The translations under genes were made by a program, and so were the position numbers. From Fibrisoma limi BUZ 3 (lineage in GTDB: Bacteria; Bacteroidota; Bacteroidia; Cytophagales; Spirosomataceae), in contig NZ_CAIT01000006.1 in assembly GCF_000296815.2 (NCBI RefSeq), forward strand, positions 626,777-690,776: 64,000 nucleotides of DNA. Direction: 5' to 3'. The notes beneath the pieces were generated by a model. That model made no database searches. It saw only the letters and a program-made list of their open reading frames with translations, and had not been told where the DNA came from. Positions 26,194 through 34,953 of the stretch are shown here, in pieces. How positions within the stretch are numbered: position 1 is the first letter of the stretch; the number at the start of each line of letters is the position of its first letter.

Positions 26194-27123
26194 TTAGCGG
26201 CCCAGGACTGCGCGGGCCTGTTCCTCATCGCGCTTTAGCTGGGCTATCAACGCGGGCAGGCCGTCAAATTTCTCTTCCGGACGAAGGAATTCGCGGAAAA
26301 GCAGCGTCATGTGTTCGCCGTAGATATCCCGGTTAAAGTCAAAAATGTACGTTTCAATCGTTTGATGCGTACCGGCCACCGTCGGGCGGAAACCAATATT
26401 GAGCATACCGCCATACGTTTGACCGTTGTGACGTACGTCAACCGCATATACACCGTTGGCCGGAATCAGCTTCACGGGGTCATCCACCTGCATGTTGGCG
26501 GTTGGGTAACCGATGGTCCGGCCAAGCTGTTGGCCTTTCACAATGGTACCGGTCAGGTTATAAGGACGGCCCAGGAAAAGATTGGCCGCGAGAATATTCC
26601 CCTCGTTCAGGGCTGCCCTGATTTTTGACGAACTCACGCCAACCGCGTCGATGTCCTGCCGGGGAATTTCCTCTACTTCAAAGCCGTATTCGTCCTGATG
26701 CTGCTGGATGTAATCAAAACCGCCCTGCCGATCCCGGCCAAAGCGATGATCGTAGCCAATCACCAGCTTTTTGGTGCCGATGGCATCGAGGAGAATTTGC
26801 CGGATAAACTCCTCAGAGGTCAACTGGGAAAACGACCGGGTAAAGGGAATGACAACCAGGTGATCGACGCCGGCCTGTTCGAGCAGGTCAATTTTTTCGT
26901 CGAGCGTCGAAAGCAGCCTGAGATTCTGGCTATCGTTGGAAACGACCGTGCGTGGGTGCGGCCAGTACGTCAGCACAACGGATTCGCCCCCGTTTGCCCG
27001 GGTGATTTCAACTAATCGGGCCAGAATAGTCTGGTGGCCAAGGTGTACCCCGTCGAACGTACCGCTGGTTACAACGGCGTATGGGAGGGGCTGGATGGTA
27101 TCAATGCCGCGATGGACAATCAT
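26194..27123 (-). CDS. ribF: Bifunctional riboflavin kinase / FAD synthetase
   Basis: Makes FMN and then FAD from riboflavin. The 309-residue protein has the N-terminal FAD synthetase domain (TSGTFDGVHLGHQTIL, nucleotidyltransferase motif; later ISSSKIR-like SSSKIRAAL) and the C-terminal riboflavin kinase domain (TGTIVKGQQLGRTIGYPTAN with the PTAN metal site). Its start overlaps the truB stop by 4 nt, so it is translated from the same message. This truB-ribF coupling is widespread in bacteria. Confidence 0.96.
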   Translation of the reverse strand: MIVHRGIDTIQPLPYAVVTSGTFDGVHLGHQTILARLVEITRANGGESVVLTYWPHPRTVVSNDSQNLRLLSTLDEKIDLLEQAGVDHLVVIPFTRSFSQLTSEEFIRQILLDAIGTKKLVIGYDHRFGRDRQGGFDYIQQHQDEYGFEVEEIPRQDIDAVGVSSSKIRAALNEGNILAANLFLGRPYNLTGTIVKGQQLGRTIGYPTANMQVDDPVKLIPANGVYAVDVRHNGQTYGGMLNIGFRPTVAGTHQTIETYIFDFNRDIYGEHMTLLFREFLRPEEKFDGLPALIAQLKRDEEQARAVLGR

Positions 27124-27812
27124 GCAGGAAAGTGTTCGGTGCGGTAGCGTTCGATAAACCCTTCAACGCTATCGGCATCTTTTACAACAAATTCGCCGAT
27201 TCGGGTACGGCGCAGGTTTGCCAGGTACGCGCCATTGCCAAGTAACAGGCCCAGATCACGTACCAGACTACGAATATACGTGCCTTTGGAACACACAATA
27301 CGAAAATCGATTGCCGGAAACCCGTCGGTGAGGACGTTGAAGTTCGATACCGTGACCAGACGGGACTTAATGTCGCTGGCGGTTTCGCCCCGTCGGGCTT
27401 TTTCGTACAGACGTTCTCCATTGACCCGGATGGCTGAGTAGATGGGCGGAATCTGCTGAATTTCACCGGTTAGCTGACGGGCTGCGGCCTGTATCTGTTC
27501 GGGGGTGATGCCTGATACGTCAAACTCGCCGTCAAAAGCCGTTTCCAGATCGACCGAGGGAGTGGTTTTGCCCAGCACGAGCGTACCCGTGTATTCTTTC
27601 TCCTGGGCCTGGTACTGGTCAATCTGTTTGGTCATTTTACCGGTGCAGAGGATGAGCAAACCGGTCGCCAGCGGGTCGAGCGTACCGGCATGGCCTATCT
27701 TCTTGAATTTACAGGCCCGGCGCAGCTTATTCACGACGTCGAACGATGTCCACTCAAGGGGTTTATCGATAAGGATGAGCTGGCCGGGGTCAGTTTGTGG
27801 TTGTTGGTGCAT
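27120..27812 (-). CDS. truB: tRNA pseudouridine(55) synthase
   Basis: Makes pseudouridine 55 in the T-loop of tRNAs. It has 230 residues, short because the C-terminal PUA domain is absent, as is common in this phylum. The catalytic Asp is Asp46 in GHAGTLDPLATG; the substrate-binding LIDKPLEWTSFDVV (14-27) and GTYIRSLVRDLG are also visible. It overlaps ribF by 4 nt and lies 79 nt downstream of uppP. Confidence 0.96.
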   Translation of the reverse strand: MHQQPQTDPGQLILIDKPLEWTSFDVVNKLRRACKFKKIGHAGTLDPLATGLLILCTGKMTKQIDQYQAQEKEYTGTLVLGKTTPSVDLETAFDGEFDVSGITPEQIQAAARQLTGEIQQIPPIYSAIRVNGERLYEKARRGETASDIKSRLVTVSNFNVLTDGFPAIDFRIVCSKGTYIRSLVRDLGLLLGNGAYLANLRRTRIGEFVVKDADSVEGFIERYRTEHFPA

Positions 27813-27891
27813 AGGCTAATAGAACGCAGATTGCAGTAACTAAACAGATTAATACAGCTTTTTATCTTTGTTAATCTGCGCTCTATTTGTT

Positions 27892-28752
27892 TTAAACGAT
27901 ATCTAACTTCACCCCGGCGGCAACCAGACCCAGAAGCAGGAGACCCAGTGCAATCCGGTAATAGCCAAACACCTTGAATCCGTAACGGTTCAGGAAGCCG
28001 ACAAACCCGCGGATGGCCAGCAGCCCCACCACAAATGCAATCGCATTGCCAAGCAGCAGCGTCTGGAGGTCGCCCGGCTGGAGAAGCTTATACGTTTTGA
28101 GCAGCTTATAGCCCGATGCGGCAGCCATGGTCGGTACGGCCAGAAAGAACGAAAATTCCGCAGCCTGCTGGCGGGTCAGGCCCTGGGTCATACCGCCGAT
28201 GATTGTAGCCGCCGACCTCGATACGCCCGGAATCATGGCAATGCACTGAAAAAAGCCCACCTTGATGGCTTCGGGAAACGTAATGTCGTAGTCGCGGGGT
28301 TTTTCGGCAAAAATCCGGTCGATGAAGACCAACACGATACCACCCAGCAGCAGCATCACTGCAACAACGACGACGTTTTCCAGCAGGGAATCGATAAAAT
28401 CGTTCAGCAGAAAACCGATGACGGCCGCGGGCAGAAACGCCACGAGCAGTTTCAGATAGAAATCGACCTGACTCGTGTACGGGCCAATCAGGCGCTGCAA
28501 ACCACCGGGCAGGCTCCTGTACCAGGCTACCGAATCCGAGGTGCGTGTGTCGCGCAGGAACCGCCGGTAATACAGCACCAGGACAGACAAAATGCAGCCG
28601 AACTGGATATCGACGGTGTAAAGTTTGGTGAATTCGTTTCCGGCAATGCCGGCCAGGGAGGAGTAGATAATCATGTGGCCGGTTGAGGAAACCGGCAGGA
28701 ATTCCGTCAGCCCTTCGATGATAGCCAACGCAATCGCGTGAATTAAATCCAT
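27892..28752 (-). CDS. uppP: Undecaprenyl-diphosphate phosphatase
   Basis: Membrane enzyme that recycles the lipid carrier of cell wall synthesis by removing a phosphate from undecaprenyl diphosphate; also called BacA. It has 286 residues and many membrane helices. The two family signatures are present: GLTEFLPVSSTGHM and PGVSRSAATIIGG. The ATG at 28752 starts MDLIHAIALAIIEG as in homologues; an upstream in-frame start adds 20 polar residues and is rejected. It sits between the DUF3098 gene and truB in a five-gene minus-strand run. Confidence 0.95.
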   Translation of the reverse strand: MDLIHAIALAIIEGLTEFLPVSSTGHMIIYSSLAGIAGNEFTKLYTVDIQFGCILSVLVLYYRRFLRDTRTSDSVAWYRSLPGGLQRLIGPYTSQVDFYLKLLVAFLPAAVIGFLLNDFIDSLLENVVVVAVMLLLGGIVLVFIDRIFAEKPRDYDITFPEAIKVGFFQCIAMIPGVSRSAATIIGGMTQGLTRQQAAEFSFFLAVPTMAAASGYKLLKTYKLLQPGDLQTLLLGNAIAFVVGLLAIRGFVGFLNRYGFKVFGYYRIALGLLLLGLVAAGVKLDIV

Positions 28753-28827
28753 TCGGTCAGGTAAGTGATCGGGCAAAAATAGTGGTGCCACCGCTACTTG
28801 CTGTGGCACCACTCAGTTTTTTTTCAC

Positions 28828-29169
28828 TTATCCTTTGTTCGGACGGGCAAGGATGGCGAAGAATTCGAGCACAAAACCACTCATAACGACCAGCGGTCCG
28901 AGGGTCAGCCCCAGGAATCCGAAGCCAAATTCTTCTTTGTCGAGGCTCATGATAAAGAAACCCGCCAGAATGACGCCGATGCCGGCCAGCATTAACTGGT
29001 AATTCCGGCGACCAAACGGCAGCGCGGCCGAGCCGTTGGACTCCGATACCGTCGACGAAGGACGGGTCGTGGTTGCTTTAGGAGTCGGCGGAGCCGTAAC
29101 GGTAGCCGTTTTCTTGGCCGGCTCGTCGCGTGTCAGCGTTGCTGAACTATATGATTTGTCTTTTGCCAT
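28828..29169 (-). CDS. DUF3098 family membrane protein
   Basis: Small inner-membrane protein of 113 residues. A Thr/Pro/Ala-rich tail of about 50 residues is followed by FGRRNYQLMLAGIGVILAGF, the hallmark of DUF3098, and a second membrane segment (LTLGPLVVMSGFVLEFFAIL). The family is almost confined to Bacteroidota and usually lies directly after ftsX, as here, so a link to cell division or envelope growth is likely but unproven. The ATG at 29169 is chosen over a TTG 3 codons upstream. Confidence 0.87.
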   Translation of the reverse strand: MAKDKSYSSATLTRDEPAKKTATVTAPPTPKATTTRPSSTVSESNGSAALPFGRRNYQLMLAGIGVILAGFFIMSLDKEEFGFGFLGLTLGPLVVMSGFVLEFFAILARPNKG

Positions 29170-29269
29170 GTTCGTCAATTTTATGCTATACCTGTTTGAA
29201 AGGTGTTCAGTGAATAGTCAACGATAATAACTACCCGGAGCCGGAAACGTTTTTTACCTGAATCTGGCT

Positions 29270-30151
29270 TTATCCGTACATTTCATCAACGGATAGGCCC
29301 AGGTATCGGTTCACGGCCTGTAACGTACTGATCAGGCCAATTAATACCCCCAGACCAATCAATGCACCCATCAGCATCGCAATCTTATCGGGCTCCTGCA
29401 GCGATGCCAGTTCCGGCAGGTTGCTGATGGCGATCCGAATCAGCACGAACAGCAGAATGCAGGACGCCAGTCCACTGATGAGTCCCTGCAACATGCCCCG
29501 CGCCAGAAACGGGCGCGTAATGAACCCATTGGTGGCCCCGACCAGTTGCATGCTCCGGATCAGTAGCCGTTGCGAATGCAGCGCGAGCCGGATGGTATTG
29601 TTCATCAACACGACGATGATCAGCAGCAGGATCACGGCGAACACCGCCATCACGATGTAAATCCGGGTAATGTTCCGGTTAATGTTATCGACCAGGTTTT
29701 CCTGATAGACTACTTCAAAAACACCGTCCAGCTCTTCCAGGTCCTGCTTCACTGACTGGAGTTTAGCTTCCGCGAAATAGTCTTCGGTCAGTTTGATCCG
29801 GTAACTGTCGCGCAACGGGTTTTCGCCCAGAAACTGGGAAAAATCTTCCTTGGTTTCAGCAATGAACTCCTTAGCCGCTACGTCTTTGGTTACCAGCGTA
29901 ATCTGCGGGGAGCTGTTGGTTTTCAGCACAAACGGCCGTTCGGCAATGGTCTTATAAAGTTTCTGGAGCTTCGACTCGCTAAGGTCTTTATCCAGAAAAG
30001 CCCTCACTTCGTAGTTCTCGCGGATGTATGTCACCAGCCGTTTCGACTGGATGGCCAGCAATCCACAGAAACCAATTAAAAACAAGGCCAGCGTCAGGCT
30101 AAACAAAATCAGACCGCTGGGATACGCACCTACTTTCTTTTTACGAGCCAT
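29270..30151 (-). CDS. ftsX: Cell division protein FtsX
   Basis: Inner-membrane subunit of the FtsEX complex, which controls cell wall hydrolases at the division site. The 293-residue protein has an N-terminal membrane helix (about 13-35), a periplasmic loop with RAFLDKDLSESKLQKLYKTI, and three C-terminal membrane helices with the conserved segment LIRSMQLVGATNGFITRPFLARGMLQG shown here only in part by SMQLVGAT and RPFLARGMLQG. ftsE is not adjacent, which is usual in Bacteroidota. It is the first gene of the ftsX to ribF run. Confidence 0.95.
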   Translation of the reverse strand: MARKKKVGAYPSGLILFSLTLALFLIGFCGLLAIQSKRLVTYIRENYEVRAFLDKDLSESKLQKLYKTIAERPFVLKTNSSPQITLVTKDVAAKEFIAETKEDFSQFLGENPLRDSYRIKLTEDYFAEAKLQSVKQDLEELDGVFEVVYQENLVDNINRNITRIYIVMAVFAVILLLIIVVLMNNTIRLALHSQRLLIRSMQLVGATNGFITRPFLARGMLQGLISGLASCILLFVLIRIAISNLPELASLQEPDKIAMLMGALIGLGVLIGLISTLQAVNRYLGLSVDEMYG

Positions 30152-30439
30152 TCAGGGGTTCGTGTTTTGGACAAAAATAACGGATTCCGCCTTGGTACGG
30201 CTTAATTTAACAAAATTTAAGCGACCGGACAAAGGCTTCGGTCCGGAAAGACTGGTTGGACGGGCCCCGGTTATCAGCAAAACGGGGTGTACGTCCCTCG
30301 TTCATGGTAACGAAAAAAAGAAGAAATTCGCCCGCAGTCACCCGGTATATTCTCGTGAATTCGTTGGAAAAAGATGGTGTTGGCTGGATAAAAACAATTT
30401 GGTCAGCGATTACGCTGTTCTTACCGTAAAGATTACCGC

Positions 30440-32182
30440 ATGAAAGGAATAAGCAAACGTTTCTGGTCGTTTACATTACTATTTTTTGGGTTAGTTCCGG
30501 CGTCGCCCGGGCAGAGTGATACGCAAACCGGACAGGCAAAGACGAGTCAGGCTAAGGCTGGACAGCCCTGGCCAAGTCCGGATCAGCAGTTTGGTAGCCT
30601 GTTCGAAGACGTACAGCTTAAATCCGTTTTTCCGGATTCCAAAACGTTTGCTGACTGTACCCCCAAATTTCCACCCGCTACCACTCTGGCTGCTTATGAG
30701 AAAGCCAGACAACAGCGTGGTTTTAATCTGAAAGCCTTTGTTGAACAATATTTTACGCTGCCCATTACGCCTGCATCGGGCTATACCAGCAAGGCCGGAC
30801 AATCGGCCCAGCAGCACATCACCGACCTCTGGCCCGTACTGACGCGCAGCGGTCAAGCCGGCCAAACCAGTAAGGCCGGGCCACGTCAGGCCGGGCCACG
30901 CCAGGCCGGCTCGCTGATTCCGTTGCCCAAGTCATACGTAGTGCCCGGAGGGCGTTTTGGCGAGATTTACTATTGGGATAGTTACTTTACCATGCTGGGC
31001 CTTCAGGCTTCGGGGAAGGCGGACCTGATCCGGAATATGGTCGATAATTTCGCATACCTGATCCGTACGTTTGGCTTTATTCCAAACGGCAACCGAACTT
31101 ACTTTCTGGGGAGGTCGCAGCCGCCATTTTTTTCGTTCATGGTCAATCTGCTGAGCGAAACCCAGGGTCGGCGGGTGCTGGTCAGCTACCTGCCGTATCT
31201 GCAACAGGAATATAATTTCTGGATGCATGGCAAAGCGCAACTGACGGAGCAAAATCCGGCGTTTCGGCGGGTGGTACGGTTGGCCGAAGGCGTTTACCTG
31301 AACCGGTACTACGACGACCGCGACACACCCCGCCCCGAGTCGTACAAGGAGGACTACAACCTGGTGGAGAAAACCTTGAAGCGAAACGGGAAAGAAGCGG
31401 GGGTTATGTACCGCCACATCCGGGCGGGCGCTGAATCGGGCTGGGATTTCAGCAGCCGCTGGTTCCGCGACGGTAAGAACCTGCGTACAATCCACACGAC
31501 CGATTTTATTCCAGTGGACCTGAACAGCCTGCTGGTCAATCTGGAACGAACGCTGGCCGAGGGCTACCGGCTGAAAGGAGATCAGCGCCGGGCGAAGATG
31601 TACCTGTTGCTGGCGCAGCAACGGCGCGACGCTATCCTGAAGTACTGCTGGAACGAACGCCGTCAGTTTTTCTTTGACTACGATTTTGTGGCCCGCAAAC
31701 AAGCTACGGTCTATTCGCTGGCCGCCGTTTATCCCCTTTTCGTGAAGGTGGCTACGCCCCAGCAGGCCCAGGGCGTAGCTAAAACCCTGCAGCGTGATTT
31801 CCTGAAACCGGGGGGACTCACCACAACACTCGTCCGGACCGGTGAGCAATGGGATGCGCCGAACGGCTGGGCACCGCTGCAATGGCTGGCCATTCGGGGG
31901 CTGCGAAATTACAACCTGACCGACCTGGCCGAAAAGGTCAAACTGAATTGGGTGACTGAAAACCTGCGTGTCTACAAAGCTTCTGGTAAAATGGTAGAAA
32001 AGTACGATGTCGTCAGCACGGCCGCGGCCAAAGGGGGCGAATATCCCTTACAGGACGGCTTCGGCTGGACGAATGGGGTTTTGCTGAAGTTGTTGAAGGA
32101 AGGAGGGAGGAAAGGAGAAAGGGTAAAAGAACTCCAGCGTTTCCCCTTCCTCCTCTTCTCCCTTTCCTCCCTCCTCCCTTAA
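30440..32182 (+). CDS. treA: Alpha,alpha-trehalase (GH37), exported
   Basis: Splits trehalose into two glucoses, probably in the periplasm given the signal peptide ending near ASPGQ. The 580-residue protein has GH37 signature 1 PGGRFGEIYYWDSYF (169-183) and signature 2 QWDAPNGWAP near residue 470. Two features are odd. The N-terminus and residues 138-158 carry Gln/Ala/Gly/Lys-rich inserts (GQAK, SKAG and a doubled GPRQA unit) not expected in the fold. The last 26 or so residues (EGGRKGERV to SSLLP) are encoded by the purine/pyrimidine repeat, so the native C-terminus probably ended near LLKLLKE. The stop overlaps metF by 4 nt in convergent orientation. Confidence 0.92.
   Translation: MKGISKRFWSFTLLFFGLVPASPGQSDTQTGQAKTSQAKAGQPWPSPDQQFGSLFEDVQLKSVFPDSKTFADCTPKFPPATTLAAYEKARQQRGFNLKAFVEQYFTLPITPASGYTSKAGQSAQQHITDLWPVLTRSGQAGQTSKAGPRQAGPRQAGSLIPLPKSYVVPGGRFGEIYYWDSYFTMLGLQASGKADLIRNMVDNFAYLIRTFGFIPNGNRTYFLGRSQPPFFSFMVNLLSETQGRRVLVSYLPYLQQEYNFWMHGKAQLTEQNPAFRRVVRLAEGVYLNRYYDDRDTPRPESYKEDYNLVEKTLKRNGKEAGVMYRHIRAGAESGWDFSSRWFRDGKNLRTIHTTDFIPVDLNSLLVNLERTLAEGYRLKGDQRRAKMYLLLAQQRRDAILKYCWNERRQFFFDYDFVARKQATVYSLAAVYPLFVKVATPQQAQGVAKTLQRDFLKPGGLTTTLVRTGEQWDAPNGWAPLQWLAIRGLRNYNLTDLAEKVKLNWVTENLRVYKASGKMVEKYDVVSTAAAKGGEYPLQDGFGWTNGVLLKLLKEGGRKGERVKELQRFPFLLFSLSSLLP
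32096..32178. repeat. Purine/pyrimidine inverted repeat, copy 3 (inside trehalase 3' end)
   Basis: GGAGGGAGGAAAGG (32102-32115) pairs perfectly with CCTTTCCTCCCTCC (32161-32174), within longer purine and pyrimidine arms. The element is read through in the trehalase frame and ends 1 nt before the metF stop codon on the other strand, so it fills the whole boundary between two convergent genes. Confidence 0.8.
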
Positions 32183-33138
32183 AAAACCTCCTTCGCGATT
32201 TTGGCGATGTTGTCTGCTTTGCCCATGGTATAGAAGTGCAGGACGGGGGCGCCGGCGGCAATCAGTTCGCGACATTGCTGGATGCACCACTCAATGCCAA
32301 CTTGCCGTGCCTGCTGGTCGTTCTCGCAGACTTCGACGGCTGTGACAAGATCCTGGGGCATCTGAAGGTGGAAAATCCGGGGCAGTACCTGTAATTGTTT
32401 GCGGGTGCTGAGCGGTTTCAGGCCGGGAATAATCGGTACGTTAATGCCAGCCTGCCGACACTTCTCGACGAAGGTAAAGTACTTCTGGTTGTCGAAAAAC
32501 ATCTGCGTAACGATGTAGTCGGCGCCTTTGTCAATCTTCTGCTTCAGGTACTGGAAATCAATCTCGTGGTCGGCGGCTTCAAAGTGTTTTTCCGGATAAC
32601 CGGCCACTCCAACGCAGAAGTCGCTCGGTGATAGGGCCGTATCCTCCTCGTGAAGGTACACGCCCTTGTTCATGTTCGCTACCTGTTCGACCAGTTCGCT
32701 GGCGTAGGAATACCCGTTTTCCTTCGGTTTGAACGTATTGAACGGCTTGGCCGGATCGCCCCGCAGCACCAGTACGTTGTCGATGCCGAGGTAATGCAGG
32801 TCAATCAGAAAATCCTCGGTTTCTTCGCGGGTGAAGCCACCACAGAGAACGTGCGGTACGGGATCCACGCCGAATTTATGCATGATTGCCGAGCAAATGC
32901 CGACCGTACCGGGGCGTTTACGGGTGACAATTTTCTGGATAGTACCGTCGGGCAGCGGCCGTTCGATGTATTCCTCCCGGTGGTACGTCACGTCGATGAA
33001 CGGTGGCTTAAACTCCATCAATGGCTCGATGTTGTCCAGCAGATTCTTCAGCGTATCGCCCTTGACAGGCGGTATGACTTCAATGGAAAAGATTGGTTTG
33101 CCGTTGGCGTTGCGGATATGATCGGTAATCTTCGTCAT
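32179..33138 (-). CDS. metF: 5,10-methylenetetrahydrofolate reductase
   Basis: FAD enzyme that reduces methylene-THF to methyl-THF for methionine synthesis. The 319-residue TIM barrel shows FSIEVIPPVKGD near the N-terminus with the catalytic Glu, VDVTYHR-like IDVTYHREEY, LVLRGDPAK and the FAD/folate region DYIVTQMFFDNQKYF. The ATG at 33138 begins MTKITDHI as in homologues; 16 codons more are open upstream but unlikely. It is convergent with the trehalase gene and 10 nt downstream of the first PAP2 gene. Confidence 0.95.
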   Translation of the reverse strand: MTKITDHIRNANGKPIFSIEVIPPVKGDTLKNLLDNIEPLMEFKPPFIDVTYHREEYIERPLPDGTIQKIVTRKRPGTVGICSAIMHKFGVDPVPHVLCGGFTREETEDFLIDLHYLGIDNVLVLRGDPAKPFNTFKPKENGYSYASELVEQVANMNKGVYLHEEDTALSPSDFCVGVAGYPEKHFEAADHEIDFQYLKQKIDKGADYIVTQMFFDNQKYFTFVEKCRQAGINVPIIPGLKPLSTRKQLQVLPRIFHLQMPQDLVTAVEVCENDQQARQVGIEWCIQQCRELIAAGAPVLHFYTMGKADNIAKIAKEVF

Positions 33139-33148
33139 TAGTGCAAAA

Positions 33149-34021
33149 TTAGCGAGAATCAAGCAATAAGCGCATGCTGAGCCCACTCGCCTGCCCAGTA
33201 TACCACGGTTGAATGGTCATCCGTTGCCCCAGCCCCGGCCGGTTCTTTACCTCGTGCCACTTCGGTATGCCCCAGCCCAGAAACGAGCCCAGGGCGGCTC
33301 CAACCAGAATGTCGCTGGGGTAATGATAGCCGGATGCGTAACGCATGTAACTGGTTGTTGACGCCAATCCCAGCATCACCACCCAAACGACCGGCTTGAG
33401 CTTCGAGTTCGGATAATAATGCCGGAAGAGTTCAGCGGCAAAAACGGCCGATGCGAAAGCTGTACCCGCGTGCCCGGAGAAAAACGATTGTCGCCCATTC
33501 GCAACAAGCTTGGGTTCCAGCGGAGCATCCGGATTATATACATACGGCCGGGTTCGGAGGGCAATGTTCTTGACCGTTTGTTGAAAAAGCGTAGGCACGG
33601 CCAGGACCTCGATGTACATAAGCGGTACTGTTGCCCAGTTTCTATGGCGAAACAGGGTAGGTAGCGCAATCAGACCCGTAGCGACGAAATTGGCCGTCAG
33701 GGCCTGGTCGCTGATCCGGAATGCCTTCGGTGACCAGTTATACGTAGCGCCCCGGTCGAAAGCGTTTATCTGGCTACGGTCAAACTGGTTTAAGTCAGCC
33801 ACTGTAAAGGGCGTTACCTGTTGTTCCAGCAGATACGACGTCAGCCCGGTAACGGCTGCCGTGCCGAGCAGGATGCCATCTACTTTCCAGCTAAGGGTAT
33901 AGGGGTTGGGCAAACGGCCGGCCGGTTGTTTAACTTCGGCGGAATCGACAGCGATCTGGCCGAATCCCACCAGCGACTGGAGGGTCAGTAACAGGGAAAA
34001 CGTAAGGCAACGAATGGTCAC
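33149..34021 (-). CDS. PAP2 family phosphatase, copy A
   Basis: Exported or membrane-anchored acid phosphatase of the PAP2 fold, 290 residues with an N-terminal signal (LTFSLLLTLQSLVGFGQ). All three motifs are visible: KX6RP at Lys151 to Pro159, SGH at 182-184 and RX5HX3D at Arg227, His233 and Asp237. Family members remove phosphate from lipids or isoprenoid diphosphates; the substrate is unknown. The next gene upstream is a paralogue with the same layout, pointing to a tandem duplication. Confidence 0.87.
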   Translation of the reverse strand: MTIRCLTFSLLLTLQSLVGFGQIAVDSAEVKQPAGRLPNPYTLSWKVDGILLGTAAVTGLTSYLLEQQVTPFTVADLNQFDRSQINAFDRGATYNWSPKAFRISDQALTANFVATGLIALPTLFRHRNWATVPLMYIEVLAVPTLFQQTVKNIALRTRPYVYNPDAPLEPKLVANGRQSFFSGHAGTAFASAVFAAELFRHYYPNSKLKPVVWVVMLGLASTTSYMRYASGYHYPSDILVGAALGSFLGWGIPKWHEVKNRPGLGQRMTIQPWYTGQASGLSMRLLLDSR

Positions 34022-34065
34022 GATCAGAGCCGAATGGTAAGGTAATCAGATGATAAACCGCAAAC

Positions 34066-34953
34066 TTACGGATAAACCGGCGTCCACCGTACAAAAACGC
34101 CGGTAGCCTGACCGTTGCTCCACGGCTGAACGTCCAGTTGACGAATCCAGGCTGAACGACTGCCGGTACGTACTTCATGGAGTTTGGGGATGCCCCAGCC
34201 TACCACCGAGCCAAAAACCGCTCCTGCCAGCAGGTCGCTCGGGAAGTGCTGCCCACCCTCGTAGCTCAATAGGATGGTTGTGGCTGCCAGGGCAAACGAC
34301 CCGCCCCAAACGGCTGCTTTCCAACGGGATTGGGGGAAATAATGCCGGAATAGTTCGCCCGTAAAAACGGCCGTAGCGAAGGCATTGGTCGTGTGGCCGG
34401 AGAAAAACGACTGCCGGGCGTTTCGAGTAAGCTTTTCATCCAGGGGCGCATCCGGATTGTAGACGAACGGCCGGGTTCGTTGCGCCAGGTTTTTAACGGA
34501 CCGCTGTAGTCCGTTTGCCAGAATGAACGTTTCGGCGTACATAACGGCAATGGTCTTAAAGTCCTGGCGCATCGGTCGGGTGCCGAGAACCAGTGCGCCC
34601 CCGATGGCTGCGTTGCCGGCCAGCGTTACGTCACGGAGTTTGTCGAGCGTGAGGTTGTAGTTGTACGTAGCGCCCCGATCGTAGGCCGGAACCGATGCGC
34701 GGTCGAGCGCCCGGACCTGATCGGGAGTGAGTGGGTCAACCTGTTGTTCAAGAATCAGCGAGGTGGCTCCGGCCGCTACGCCGACGCCCAGTATGGTTAA
34801 CTCGCGGCCCTTTCGAAGCTGGTAGGGAGAGGACGTAACTGACGTTGGGCGTTGGGCAATTCCGACGAGCGACTGGAGGGTCAGCCAGACGAAAAGAACG
34901 AAAGTGGGTTTTTGTATCAACGTAAAACTGAAAACGGTAAACGAATAAGTCAA
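34066..34953 (-). CDS. PAP2 family phosphatase, copy B (motif 3 altered)
   Basis: Paralogue of the gene just downstream, 295 residues, sharing stretches such as LTLQSLVG, LEQQV, DRGATYN and RTRPFVYNPDAPL. Motif 1 (KNLAQRTRP) and motif 2 (FFSGH) are intact. In motif 3 the position of the conserved Arg is Ser (LLSYEGGQHFPSD), although His and Asp remain. The enzyme may be weak or have changed specificity. Its start overlaps the stop of the helicase gene by 4 nt, so it is the second gene of that transcript. Confidence 0.83.
   Translation of the reverse strand: MTYSFTVFSFTLIQKPTFVLFVWLTLQSLVGIAQRPTSVTSSPYQLRKGRELTILGVGVAAGATSLILEQQVDPLTPDQVRALDRASVPAYDRGATYNYNLTLDKLRDVTLAGNAAIGGALVLGTRPMRQDFKTIAVMYAETFILANGLQRSVKNLAQRTRPFVYNPDAPLDEKLTRNARQSFFSGHTTNAFATAVFTGELFRHYFPQSRWKAAVWGGSFALAATTILLSYEGGQHFPSDLLAGAVFGSVVGWGIPKLHEVRTGSRSAWIRQLDVQPWSNGQATGVFVRWTPVYP

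Noticed and set aside
30024-30443. Plus-strand frame of 139 codons before the trehalase gene
   Set aside because: Its first part is antisense to ftsX and the rest shows no domain or codon pattern of a real gene.
31354-31882. Minus-strand frames within the trehalase gene
   Set aside because: They mirror the strong trehalase frame; the GH37 signatures fix the coding strand.
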